Positions 53,700-61,542 of a stretch of 64,000 nucleotides of DNA are shown piece by piece. The DNA lies in assembly GCF_947503385.1 (NCBI RefSeq), contig NZ_CANNDO010000010.1:1-64000 (forward strand). Reading direction: 5' to 3'. The stretch is from an uncultured Tateyamaria sp. (GTDB lineage Bacteria > Pseudomonadota > Alphaproteobacteria > Rhodobacterales > Rhodobacteraceae). The position numbers and the translations under genes were made by a program. The number at the start of each line of letters is the position of its first letter. Positions within the stretch are counted from its first letter, which is position 1. Below the pieces are notes generated by a model, which was given only the letters and a program-made list of their open reading frames with translations, did no database searches and was not told the origin of the DNA.

Positions 53700-54436
53700 G
53701 TGCAATTGATCTGACAGGTAAGCGGTATTGGTTGGTTGGCGCAGGCGACGGGCTGGGCCGGGCTCTGGCACATCACATGAGCCGCGCGGGCATCGAGGTG
53801 ATCGTGTCGTCGCGCAGCGAGGACAAGCTGCAAGAGCTCGTCGACGAATTGCCCGGCAAGGCGACGGTTCAGACTGTCGACATAGCGGATGACGCCAGTG
53901 TCGAGGCCGCGGCAGAGGCGGTCGGCGACATTGACGGCATCGTGTTGCTGGCCGGTGTGTACTGGCCCTTTTCAGCCAAGGAATGGAACTGCGAACAGGG
54001 TGTCGCCATGGCGAATATCAACTTCACCGGCTTCATGCGCGTGCTGGGGCGGGTGATGCCGCAATTCGTGGAAAAGGATGCAGGCCACGTGGTCATCACC
54101 TCATCACTGAGCGGGTTCCGGGGGCTGCCGGGGTCTATCGGTTACACCGCGTCCAAGGCCGCAACCATGTCGCTGGCCGAATGCATGTACGCGGATTTGC
54201 GCAACACCGGCATCCGGGTGCAGGTCGCCAATCCCGGTTTCATCAAGACGCAGCTGACCGACAAGAACGCATTTGATATGCCGTTTTTGATGGAACCTGA
54301 CGCGGCTGCGCGCGAGATGTTCGAACTAATGTTGACCGACAATTTTAAGAAAAGTTTTCCGACGGTGTTTTCGCTGTTCTTCCGGGTGGGGCAGTTCCTG
54401 CCGGACTGGCTTTATTACCGCATCTTTGGGCGCTGA
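53696..54436 (+). CDS. Short-chain dehydrogenase/reductase of the RpoE-linked operon
   Basis: A 246-residue SDR. Cofactor site VGAGDGLGRALAHHM (15-29), catalytic S/Y/K visible as SSLSGF, then YTASK. The ATG overlaps the DUF3833 stop (ATGA), making it last of the five-gene operon. A reductase acting on an oxidised lipid intermediate would fit the neighbours but is not shown. Confidence 0.9.
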   Translation: MSAIDLTGKRYWLVGAGDGLGRALAHHMSRAGIEVIVSSRSEDKLQELVDELPGKATVQTVDIADDASVEAAAEAVGDIDGIVLLAGVYWPFSAKEWNCEQGVAMANINFTGFMRVLGRVMPQFVEKDAGHVVITSSLSGFRGLPGSIGYTASKAATMSLAECMYADLRNTGIRVQVANPGFIKTQLTDKNAFDMPFLMEPDAAAREMFELMLTDNFKKSFPTVFSLFFRVGQFLPDWLYYRIFGR

Positions 54437-54514
54437 GCCTGCGCAACCGCATTTGAGCGGGATCAAAGACGGCGCGCGCTGTGCGGCGCATCCTCTGGCT
54501 CAGGAGGATTCGTT

Positions 54515-54844
54515 ATGGACACCGAATTGAACAGGGACCTTGTGGCGCAGATCGTGCTGATGGGTCGCGAACTGGACCGCGCCGAAGGCGAGTTGCGCGG
54601 CGTCATCGACCGATTGGGCATCGACGAACAAGCGGCTTTGGTCGCCGTCATGTGGGTCGGACGCGGCGCATTCGAGGCCGCAGAGTGGCAAGTGGCGCTG
54701 GACACCGCTGCGGCAGAGGCGACGACGCCATGTGCGGATTACATTCTTGGCACGCCGCATTTCACCGACCATCTTGAGGCCGGAATGGAAGCCTTGGGCG
54801 AGCAACTGGGCGAGAACGAAGGCGGTTTGATCAACTTTGCCTGA
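54515..54844 (+). CDS. DUF3775 family protein
   Basis: A 109-residue acidic cytoplasmic protein. The ELDRAEGELRGVIDRLGIDEQAALVAVMWVGRGAF arrangement and the CADYILGTPHFTDHLEAGMEAL end fit DUF3775. GGAGGATTCGTT precedes the ATG. It follows the SDR gene by 78 bases and converges on the saccharopine dehydrogenase gene with a seven-base gap. Function unknown. Confidence 0.75.
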   Translation: MDTELNRDLVAQIVLMGRELDRAEGELRGVIDRLGIDEQAALVAVMWVGRGAFEAAEWQVALDTAAAEATTPCADYILGTPHFTDHLEAGMEALGEQLGENEGGLINFA

Positions 54845-54851
54845 CGGACCG

Positions 54852-55907
54852 CTACAGGGTTCTGCACGCCTGATCGAATTGCACCTTGGCGCGCGCCCAG
54901 ACACCGGCGTTCAGGTCTGGCAAGCGCAACAGGCTGGGCAGCAATTGCCCGGCATAGTCCTCGGCGCTTTCGACGGGCAGCATGGATGGCAGGTTGTCGA
55001 TCGCTGTGACATCCAACGGCGGCCTATCATGCACGCGCAGGGCGGGCGCGTCCCACGTGGTTGTTTGATCGTAGACCTTGATCGGGGAAAAGTCGCTGTC
55101 GGGATCACAGGCGATATCGCCGATGACGCTGAGCCTGCGCGCATCATGCGGGGCTGAGGCTGGTACAAAAACGGGCGTGCCGGGCCGCGCAAGGATGCAG
55201 TTGAAAAAGATGTCATGGGCCAGCACCTCCGGGAAAGGGCCGCCATGGGCCGTCTCTTCCACATCCCAGCGGGTCGTGGGCACGCCCATCGCGGTGCAAA
55301 GGTCTGCAGCGCCCGTGCCCACCCGCCCGAGCGCGCCGATGATGAGCGCGGTGGGCCGGTGCGTGCCTGTGGCCACGAGATCGGATTGAAGGTCCGCCAG
55401 CAGATGGTTGGCACTGGGGTAACTGCCGACGGCACCGGCCAAAGCACCGCTTTGTTGCGCGGCCCAGCATTTGAGCGCAACCGCAGCACCTGCATAGCCA
55501 GCCCAGTAGCCAAAGGCCGCAACCCGTCGCCCGTCCGCATCCACGAGATATTCCAGATCATAGAGTGTACCGCCGCCCGCCTGAAACCGGCGCAGCAGAG
55601 CCTGACCTGCGGGCTGGCCCTTGAAGGCGTGGCCAAACATGATGTGGCGGTGGGGCAGGGGCGTGCCGTCATCTGGCAGTTCCTTGAGGCCAAAGACGAT
55701 GGCGTCGCGCGGCGCATCGGGCCATGCCCCCTCGGTCACGATCTGTGCACCGGCGGCGCGGTAGCGGTCGGTGGGGACGCAGCGGCTGGTGCTGTCCTCG
55801 ACTGTCACTGTCAGACCTGCGGCGATCAGCTTGGCCGTGCCTTCGGGCGTCAGACCCACGCGGGTTTCGTTGTCGCGCTGTTCGGCGCGCACCCAGAGAT
55901 GAGTCAT
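54852..55907 (-). CDS. Saccharopine dehydrogenase (NAD+, L-lysine-forming; LYS1 type)
   Basis: A 351-residue enzyme of the alanine-dehydrogenase/LYS1 fold: LWVRAEQRDNETRVGLTPEG start, then FGHAFKGQPAGQALLRRF and ALIIGALGRVGTGAADLC as the nucleotide-binding loop. It interconverts saccharopine with lysine and 2-oxoglutarate. Its ATG overlaps the glutathione S-transferase stop. No saccharopine reductase partner lies beside it, so direction (lysine synthesis or degradation) is not evident here. Confidence 0.9.
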   Translation of the reverse strand: MTHLWVRAEQRDNETRVGLTPEGTAKLIAAGLTVTVEDSTSRCVPTDRYRAAGAQIVTEGAWPDAPRDAIVFGLKELPDDGTPLPHRHIMFGHAFKGQPAGQALLRRFQAGGGTLYDLEYLVDADGRRVAAFGYWAGYAGAAVALKCWAAQQSGALAGAVGSYPSANHLLADLQSDLVATGTHRPTALIIGALGRVGTGAADLCTAMGVPTTRWDVEETAHGGPFPEVLAHDIFFNCILARPGTPVFVPASAPHDARRLSVIGDIACDPDSDFSPIKVYDQTTTWDAPALRVHDRPPLDVTAIDNLPSMLPVESAEDYAGQLLPSLLRLPDLNAGVWARAKVQFDQACRTL

Positions 55908-56518
55908 CTCAGCAGCCCCTTTGCCCGCATCACGTCGATGCTGTGGCGCGCGCTCATTGTGTCCATGAAGCCCCGGATGCGGGGGAACGGTGCGAGGTCA
56001 ACGCCGTCACCGGGCAGCCACGTGCAAACCACGTAGAGGTAGCAATCGGCAATCGACAGATGCGCGCCCAGCACAAAAGGCGCGGCGATGCAGTTTTCTT
56101 CGACGAAAGTGGCGCTTTCGGTCATCGTTTGCGGCACCTTGGCGGCCATGTCGTCGCGGCTGGCCTGCTGGTCCGCCCAGCGGTGGCCACGCATCTTGTG
56201 GGCGTGGTTCACATGCATGGTCGAGGCGAGGTAGTACATGACGCTGCGCGCCTGAGCGGCGTGCACCGGATCGGCGGGCATCAGGCGCGGGTCATGGGCC
56301 GCGACAAAGTCGAGGATTGCACCGGTTTCGGTCAGGACGGTGCCGTCGTCGAGGATCAGAGCGGGCACGCGGCCTTTGGGGTTGATGGCGCGGTAGTCGT
56401 CACTTTGCTGTGCGCCGCTGGCAAAATCGACCATGTGCAGATCGTAATCCACGCCCGCTTCTTCGAGGGCGATGGCAACGGCGACCGAGATGGTGCCGGG
56501 GGCGGCAAAAAGTTTCAT
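55904..56518 (-). CDS. Glutathione S-transferase family protein
   Basis: A 204-residue GST. The thioredoxin-like domain starts MKLFAAPGTISVAVAIALEE, with the glutathione motif INPKGRVPALILDDGTVLTET (44-64, cis-Pro in VPAL). A helical C-terminal domain follows. It lies seven bases after the histidine phosphatase and overlaps saccharopine dehydrogenase by ATGA, so all three form one operon. Substrate unknown. Confidence 0.9.
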   Translation of the reverse strand: MKLFAAPGTISVAVAIALEEAGVDYDLHMVDFASGAQQSDDYRAINPKGRVPALILDDGTVLTETGAILDFVAAHDPRLMPADPVHAAQARSVMYYLASTMHVNHAHKMRGHRWADQQASRDDMAAKVPQTMTESATFVEENCIAAPFVLGAHLSIADCYLYVVCTWLPGDGVDLAPFPRIRGFMDTMSARHSIDVMRAKGLLR

Positions 56519-56525
56519 GGGGACC

Positions 56526-57179
56526 TCAAACGTGGGTGTGGGCGTGGTGGCGATCGGGTGCCTCAAGATGCGGGATCGCGTTGAAGAGAACCGGCGACCA
56601 CGTGCCACCGATGGGATGCAGCCGGTGCATGGAGGTGTTGAAAATCGCCAGCGCAACATTTGCCATAGCACTGACGTCGAGACCCAGATGCAAACGCATG
56701 GTCATCGCGATCAGCCCGCCGGAGGTTACGACCAGCGCAGGCCCCGACCCTTCACCGATTTCGGTCAACGCTTCGCTTATGCGGCTTTCGAAGGCCGAAA
56801 ACCGTTCCGGCACGCCTTCGAGTTTGTCGTCCTGCCAGTGCGACAGGACCTTGGGGAAATGGTGGACGAACTGGCTGGGATCTTCGGGGGCGCTGATCCC
56901 GTGTTCGGCCTCCAGCGCTTGGGCCATGGTGAAATACTCAAGCTCATTGAGCCGCGCGTCTTCGGTGGCGTTGAGGCCGGTGTTCATCGCCTCGGCTGTC
57001 TGGCGGTGCCGTTTGAGCGTGCCGGTATAAAGCCGGGTGTGGGTCTGGTGTGTTGCACGCATATGGTCCCCCAGCCATGCGGACTGCTGGCGGCCCAGTG
57101 GGCTGAGCCGGTCATAGCTCGCCTCGTCCGTTGCGTGCGTGTTGGCCTGACCGTGGCGGATGAGGGTGATGTGGGACAT
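56526..57179 (-). CDS. Histidine phosphatase family protein (phosphoglycerate-mutase-like)
   Basis: A 217-residue protein with the catalytic LIRHGQANTHA (6-16), YDRLSPLGRQQSAWLGDHM and the second histidine region LVVTSGGLIAM. The usual GH before that region is replaced by SGG, so the second catalytic His may be missing or displaced. The ATG at 57179 is chosen from the RHG start; in-frame sequence upstream reads into an intergenic repeat. First gene of the GST-saccharopine dehydrogenase operon. Confidence 0.85.
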   Translation of the reverse strand: MSHITLIRHGQANTHATDEASYDRLSPLGRQQSAWLGDHMRATHQTHTRLYTGTLKRHRQTAEAMNTGLNATEDARLNELEYFTMAQALEAEHGISAPEDPSQFVHHFPKVLSHWQDDKLEGVPERFSAFESRISEALTEIGEGSGPALVVTSGGLIAMTMRLHLGLDVSAMANVALAIFNTSMHRLHPIGGTWSPVLFNAIPHLEAPDRHHAHTHV

Positions 57180-57242
57180 GGGGTGCCTGCTGCTGCTTTG
57201 GTGCTGTTCTAGGTCAGGGGGGCGCATGTGGAAAGGACGGGA

Positions 57243-57275
57243 GCCTCCGGCGGGGATTTTTTTGGGACAGAGACG
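57243..57275 (+). repeat. Dispersed intergenic repeat, copy C
   Basis: Core cctccggcggggattttt then ttgggacagagacg, in the gap between the divergent histidine phosphatase and formate dehydrogenase genes. Same orientation as copy D; opposite to A and B. Confidence 0.6.
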
Positions 57276-57411
57276 GGGGACGCGGATTGGCGCATGGTGG
57301 CGCATTTCGGAAACGGGCGCGCCGCGAAACAGGGCTTTGGTGTCGGGAATGGGAGTCTGTTTGTGGCGCGGGGCGCGCTAGAACGGGGGCCAGATCAGGG
57401 AGACGGGTGCG

Positions 57412-60174
57412 ATGACCGATAAGGTGACATTCACGCTGGATGGGGAAGACGTGCAGGCGGAGGCAGGCATGACCATCTGGGAGGTGGCCAATGGTCGGGG
57501 CCTTGTGATCCCGCATCTGTGCCACAAGCCAGCCCCCGGATATCGTCCCGACGGCAACTGCCGGGCCTGCATGGTGGAGATCGAAGGTGAGCGCACGCTG
57601 GCGGCATCGTGCATCCGCGAACCTGCCGAGGGTATGGTGGTGACGACAAACTCGGCCCGCGCCGAAGGCGCGCGCAAGATGGTGGTCGAGATGCTGCTGG
57701 CGGACCAGCCCGAACGTGACGTGGCGCATGACAAGTCCGCGCATCTCTGGGACATGGCCGAGGCCAATGGCGTCTCTGAAAGCCGATTGCCCAAACTGGA
57801 AGCCGAGCGCATCCCGCTGCTGGATGACAGCCATGTGGGGATGTCAGTGAACCTTGATGCCTGCATCCAGTGCGGGTTGTGTGTACGGGCCTGCCGTGAG
57901 GTGCAGGTGAACGACGTGATCGGGATGTCGGGCCGGGGGCACGACGCCTATCCGACGTTCGATTTCGCAGACCCCATGGGAGCGTCGACATGCGTGGCCT
58001 GTGGCGAGTGCGTTCAGGCCTGTCCGACAGGGGCGTTGATGCCCGCTACGGTCGTGGACGACGCGCAGGTGGGCGACAGCAAGGACTATGACCGCGAGGT
58101 CGAAAGCATCTGTCCGTTCTGCGGCGTGGGCTGTCAGGTGTCGCTGAAGGTCAAGGACAACAAGGTCAAGTTCGTCGAAGGGATCAACGGCCCGGCCAAC
58201 GAAGGACGGCTCTGCGTCAAGGGGCGGTTCGGGTTCGACTATATCCACCACGATCACCGCCTGACCAAGCCGCTGATCCGGCGCGACGATGCGCCCGCCA
58301 AAGGGTTGAACGTCGACCCGGGGAATTGGGGCGAAGTGTTCCGCGAGGCCACATGGGACGAAGCGCTGGACTTTGCGGCGAACGGTCTGAAAGGGCGCGG
58401 GCGTGAGGTTGCAGGCTTTGGTTCGGCCAAATGCACGAACGAAGAGGCGTACCTCTTCCAGAAATTCATCCGTCAGGGCTTTGGCCACAACAACGTCGAC
58501 CACTGCACGCGGCTGTGCCATGCATCGTCGGTTGCGGCGCTGATGGAGAACGTGGGCTCGGGGGCGGTCACCGCGACATTCAACGAGATCGAGAATGCGG
58601 ATGTGGCGATTGTGATCGGGGCGAACCCGATCGAAAACCACCCCGTCGCCGCCACCTATTTCAAGCAGTTCACCAAACGCGGCGGCAAGCTGATCGTGAT
58701 GGACCCACGGGGGCAAGCGCTCAAGCGGTTTGCATCGCACATGCTGCAATTCCGCCCCGGTGCGGACGTGTCGATGCTGAACGCGATCATGCATGTGATT
58801 GTCGAAGAAGGTCTCTTCGACCAGCAATATATCGAGGCCTATACCGAAAACTGGGACGCCGAAAAGGCGCATCTGGCCAATTTCCCACCGGACAAGATGG
58901 CCGAGATTTGCGGGATCGAGGCTGATGTGTTGCGTGACGTGGCGCGTACTTTTGCGGGTGCGCAGGCGGGCATGATCTTTTGGGGGATGGGCGTGTCGCA
59001 GCATATCCACGGCACGGACAATTCACGGTGCCTGATCTCTCTGGCGCTGATGACGGGCCATGTGGGGCGGCCCGGTGCCGGGCTGCACCCGCTGCGCGGG
59101 CAAAACAACGTGCAGGGGGCGTCTGATGCCGGGCTGATCCCGATGTTCCTGCCGGACTATCAGACGGTAACGGATGACGGCGTGCGCTCGGCCTTTACCT
59201 CTGTCTGGGGGTCTGGGGATTTCTCGAATGAGAAGGGCCTGACCGTGACCGAGATCATGGATGCAGTCCATGACGGCGATATCAAGGCGATGTATGTGTT
59301 GGGCGAAAACCCGGCCATGTCGGACCCGGATGTGGAGCACGCCCGCGATGCGCTGGCCAAACTGGATCATCTCGTGGTGCAGGACATCTTTCTGACGGAA
59401 ACGGCGAACTATGCCGACGTGATCCTGCCCGCCTCCGCCTTTGCCGAAAAATCGGGGACTGTGACCAACACCAACCGGCAGGTGCAAATGGGGCGGCCTG
59501 CCGTTTCCCCGCCCGGCCAAGCGCGGGAGGATTGGTGGATCGAGGTGGAACTGGCCAAACGGTGCGGTCTGGACTGGTCCTATGACAGCCCCGCGGATGT
59601 GTTTGCCGAGATGAAGCAGAACATGGCGTCGCTCGACAACATCACGTGGGCGCGGCTCGAAGACGAGAATGCCGTGACCTACCCGTCGCTGTCGCCCGAG
59701 GATCCCGGTCAACCGATCGTGTTTGGCGATGGGTTCCCGCGGCCGGACGGGCGCGCGCGCTTTACCCCGGCTGCGGTGATTGCGCCGGACGACGTGCCGG
59801 ATGCCGACTATCCGATGATCCTGACCACGGGGCGGCAGCTGGAACACTGGCACACGGGGTCGATGACCCGGCGGTCCAAAGTGCTGGACGCGGTGGAGCC
59901 GGAGGCGAACTGTTCGCTGCACCCGTCCACCTTGCGCAAACTGGGGATCGAGGCGGGCGGCATGGTCCGCCTGACGACCAAGCGCGGCTCGATTGAGATC
60001 ATGGCGCGCGAGGATCGTGCGGTGGCCCCGGACATGGTGTTCCTGCCCTTTGCCTATGTGGAGGCGGCCGCGAATATCCTGACCAATCCGGCGGTGGACC
60101 CCTATGGCAAAATCCCGGAGTTCAAGTTCTCGGCCGTGCGGGTCGAGGCTGCGACAGCGATGGCGGCAGAGTAG
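57412..60174 (+). CDS. fdhF: Formate dehydrogenase, molybdenum alpha subunit (NAD-linked FdsA/FdhF type)
   Basis: A 920-residue molybdoenzyme. Domains in order: 2Fe-2S ferredoxin (1-90, HLCHKPAPGYRPDGNCRACM), the His-Cys 4Fe-4S domain, a 2x4Fe-4S domain (CIQCGLCVRACREV; CVACGECVQACPTGA), the Fe-S/Mo-bis-MGD domain (SICPFCGVGCQVSLKV), catalytic Cys in HCTRLCHASS, and a C-terminal MGD-binding domain with GRQLEHWHTGSMTRRS. It oxidises formate to CO2. The partner subunits FdsB/FdsG and the maturation factor FdhD are not adjacent, so it is either stand-alone or paired elsewhere. Its stop is three bases from that of the convergent regulator. Confidence 0.93.
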   Translation: MTDKVTFTLDGEDVQAEAGMTIWEVANGRGLVIPHLCHKPAPGYRPDGNCRACMVEIEGERTLAASCIREPAEGMVVTTNSARAEGARKMVVEMLLADQPERDVAHDKSAHLWDMAEANGVSESRLPKLEAERIPLLDDSHVGMSVNLDACIQCGLCVRACREVQVNDVIGMSGRGHDAYPTFDFADPMGASTCVACGECVQACPTGALMPATVVDDAQVGDSKDYDREVESICPFCGVGCQVSLKVKDNKVKFVEGINGPANEGRLCVKGRFGFDYIHHDHRLTKPLIRRDDAPAKGLNVDPGNWGEVFREATWDEALDFAANGLKGRGREVAGFGSAKCTNEEAYLFQKFIRQGFGHNNVDHCTRLCHASSVAALMENVGSGAVTATFNEIENADVAIVIGANPIENHPVAATYFKQFTKRGGKLIVMDPRGQALKRFASHMLQFRPGADVSMLNAIMHVIVEEGLFDQQYIEAYTENWDAEKAHLANFPPDKMAEICGIEADVLRDVARTFAGAQAGMIFWGMGVSQHIHGTDNSRCLISLALMTGHVGRPGAGLHPLRGQNNVQGASDAGLIPMFLPDYQTVTDDGVRSAFTSVWGSGDFSNEKGLTVTEIMDAVHDGDIKAMYVLGENPAMSDPDVEHARDALAKLDHLVVQDIFLTETANYADVILPASAFAEKSGTVTNTNRQVQMGRPAVSPPGQAREDWWIEVELAKRCGLDWSYDSPADVFAEMKQNMASLDNITWARLEDENAVTYPSLSPEDPGQPIVFGDGFPRPDGRARFTPAAVIAPDDVPDADYPMILTTGRQLEHWHTGSMTRRSKVLDAVEPEANCSLHPSTLRKLGIEAGGMVRLTTKRGSIEIMAREDRAVAPDMVFLPFAYVEAAANILTNPAVDPYGKIPEFKFSAVRVEAATAMAAE

Positions 60175-60177
60175 CGG

Positions 60178-61398
60178 TTATTCGGTCCAGGTGACATCCC
60201 CGACAAAGATATAACCCGCGCCGTAAACGGTGCGGATATGCTTGGGCGCCTTGGGGTCGTCCCCGAGCTTTTGTCGCAACCGTGAGATGCGCACATCCAG
60301 CGCGCGGTCTGAACAGGGGCTGAGCCCGGGTGCGGCAAAGATCTCTTCGCGTGTGATCAGCCGGTTGGCGGCGGTCAGAAAGGCGCGCAATAGGGCTGCT
60401 TCGGCAACCGTCAGGGCAACGGGATCACCATTTCCGCTCAAATCCAGCCGGTCAAACTGCGCGGTCCACGCGCCAAACTGTGCCGTACGGCTTTGCCTCA
60501 CGTCGCCGCTTTGCGACAGGGTGATGTCCATTGACAGAACGTAAACGCCGGTCACCACGCCTGCGGAATTGGTGTCAGGCGTAAAGGCCGCGCGGATATG
60601 CCGGCCATCCTGGGCGACGGTGAACTCAACGACTTTTGGGTGGCCATCGTAGGCCGACCGGAGTGCGGGTGTTATTTCGCTGTAGATCTGCGGCCCCAGA
60701 ACGGATTGTGCCGTGTGCCCGACGATGTCGTCTGCGCCGTTATAGGGGTGCAGCGGCAAGCGCTGGTTCGAATAGGTATAACGTTCCTGTTGATCGAGCC
60801 GCGCAATGTGTGCGGGTGTCGTTTCCGCGGCGAGCCGGACGCGCGCCTCTGCCGCCTCAAGGTGTTGCTGGGTTTCGTGCAGGCGGCTGATTGTCGCCTC
60901 CAGCGCACGGTTCGCGCGGGCCAGTTCTTCGGATCGGTCCAAAAGGCGGCCCGATAATTCGTCGGAATGCGACCGCAGCATCTCTTCCTGCCGTTTGATG
61001 TCGGTGATGTCGGTATAGACCGTGACCCAACCGCCTTGGCGCAGCGGCCCCCCTTCGACGGAAATCCAGCGTCCGTTCGAGCGTTTGCGTTCGACGTAAT
61101 GCTGCTCGAACGTCAGGGCCTGTTGCACGCGGGCCTGAATAAAGCCTTCGGGGTCATTCACGTCGCCGTATTCCCCCGTCTGAACCAGATAGCGGATCGT
61201 GTCGGAAAACGGGGCGCCGGGCTCGCATAGGTGCGGTGGCAGGCCAAACATCGCGCGGAAGCGTTGGTTGGCCACGATCAGCCTGAGGTCATCGCTGTAG
61301 ATCGACAGGGCCTGCTGGATCATGTTCAGGCCCGACCGCAGCAGAACGGATGTGTCGCGCGACCGGTGCAGAATGTCCGGGGACTGGATTTGCGACAT
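60178..61398 (-). CDS. PAS-PAS transcriptional regulator with OmpR-type winged helix
   Basis: A 406-residue protein. PAS 1 (about 20-140, IYSDDLRLIVANQRFRAMFGLP) has the C-terminal cap WVTVYTDITDIKRQEE. A coiled coil (about 145-195) and PAS 2 (about 190-300) follow. The C-terminal winged helix is about 310-400 (LTVAEAALLRAFLTAANRLITREEIF; DRALDVRISRLRQKLGDD). There is no receiver and no kinase domain: a PAS-sensing one-component regulator built from sensor-kinase-like and OmpR-like parts. The ATG at 61398 is the best-supported start. It may control the convergent formate dehydrogenase or the divergent acyl-CoA synthetase. Confidence 0.82.
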   Translation of the reverse strand: MSQIQSPDILHRSRDTSVLLRSGLNMIQQALSIYSDDLRLIVANQRFRAMFGLPPHLCEPGAPFSDTIRYLVQTGEYGDVNDPEGFIQARVQQALTFEQHYVERKRSNGRWISVEGGPLRQGGWVTVYTDITDIKRQEEMLRSHSDELSGRLLDRSEELARANRALEATISRLHETQQHLEAAEARVRLAAETTPAHIARLDQQERYTYSNQRLPLHPYNGADDIVGHTAQSVLGPQIYSEITPALRSAYDGHPKVVEFTVAQDGRHIRAAFTPDTNSAGVVTGVYVLSMDITLSQSGDVRQSRTAQFGAWTAQFDRLDLSGNGDPVALTVAEAALLRAFLTAANRLITREEIFAAPGLSPCSDRALDVRISRLRQKLGDDPKAPKHIRTVYGAGYIFVGDVTWTE

Positions 61399-61542
61399 GA
61401 TCGAAACCTGAAACAATTCGTTGCATTTGAGAATGTATTCAGAAAGATTTGACAGGTCTAGACGTTCCCGCGACGTTTCAGGTGCGGGATTCGCGTAGCC
61501 CGTCAAAACAAGCCGGAGACCGGCAACCAGGGAGGACATTAC

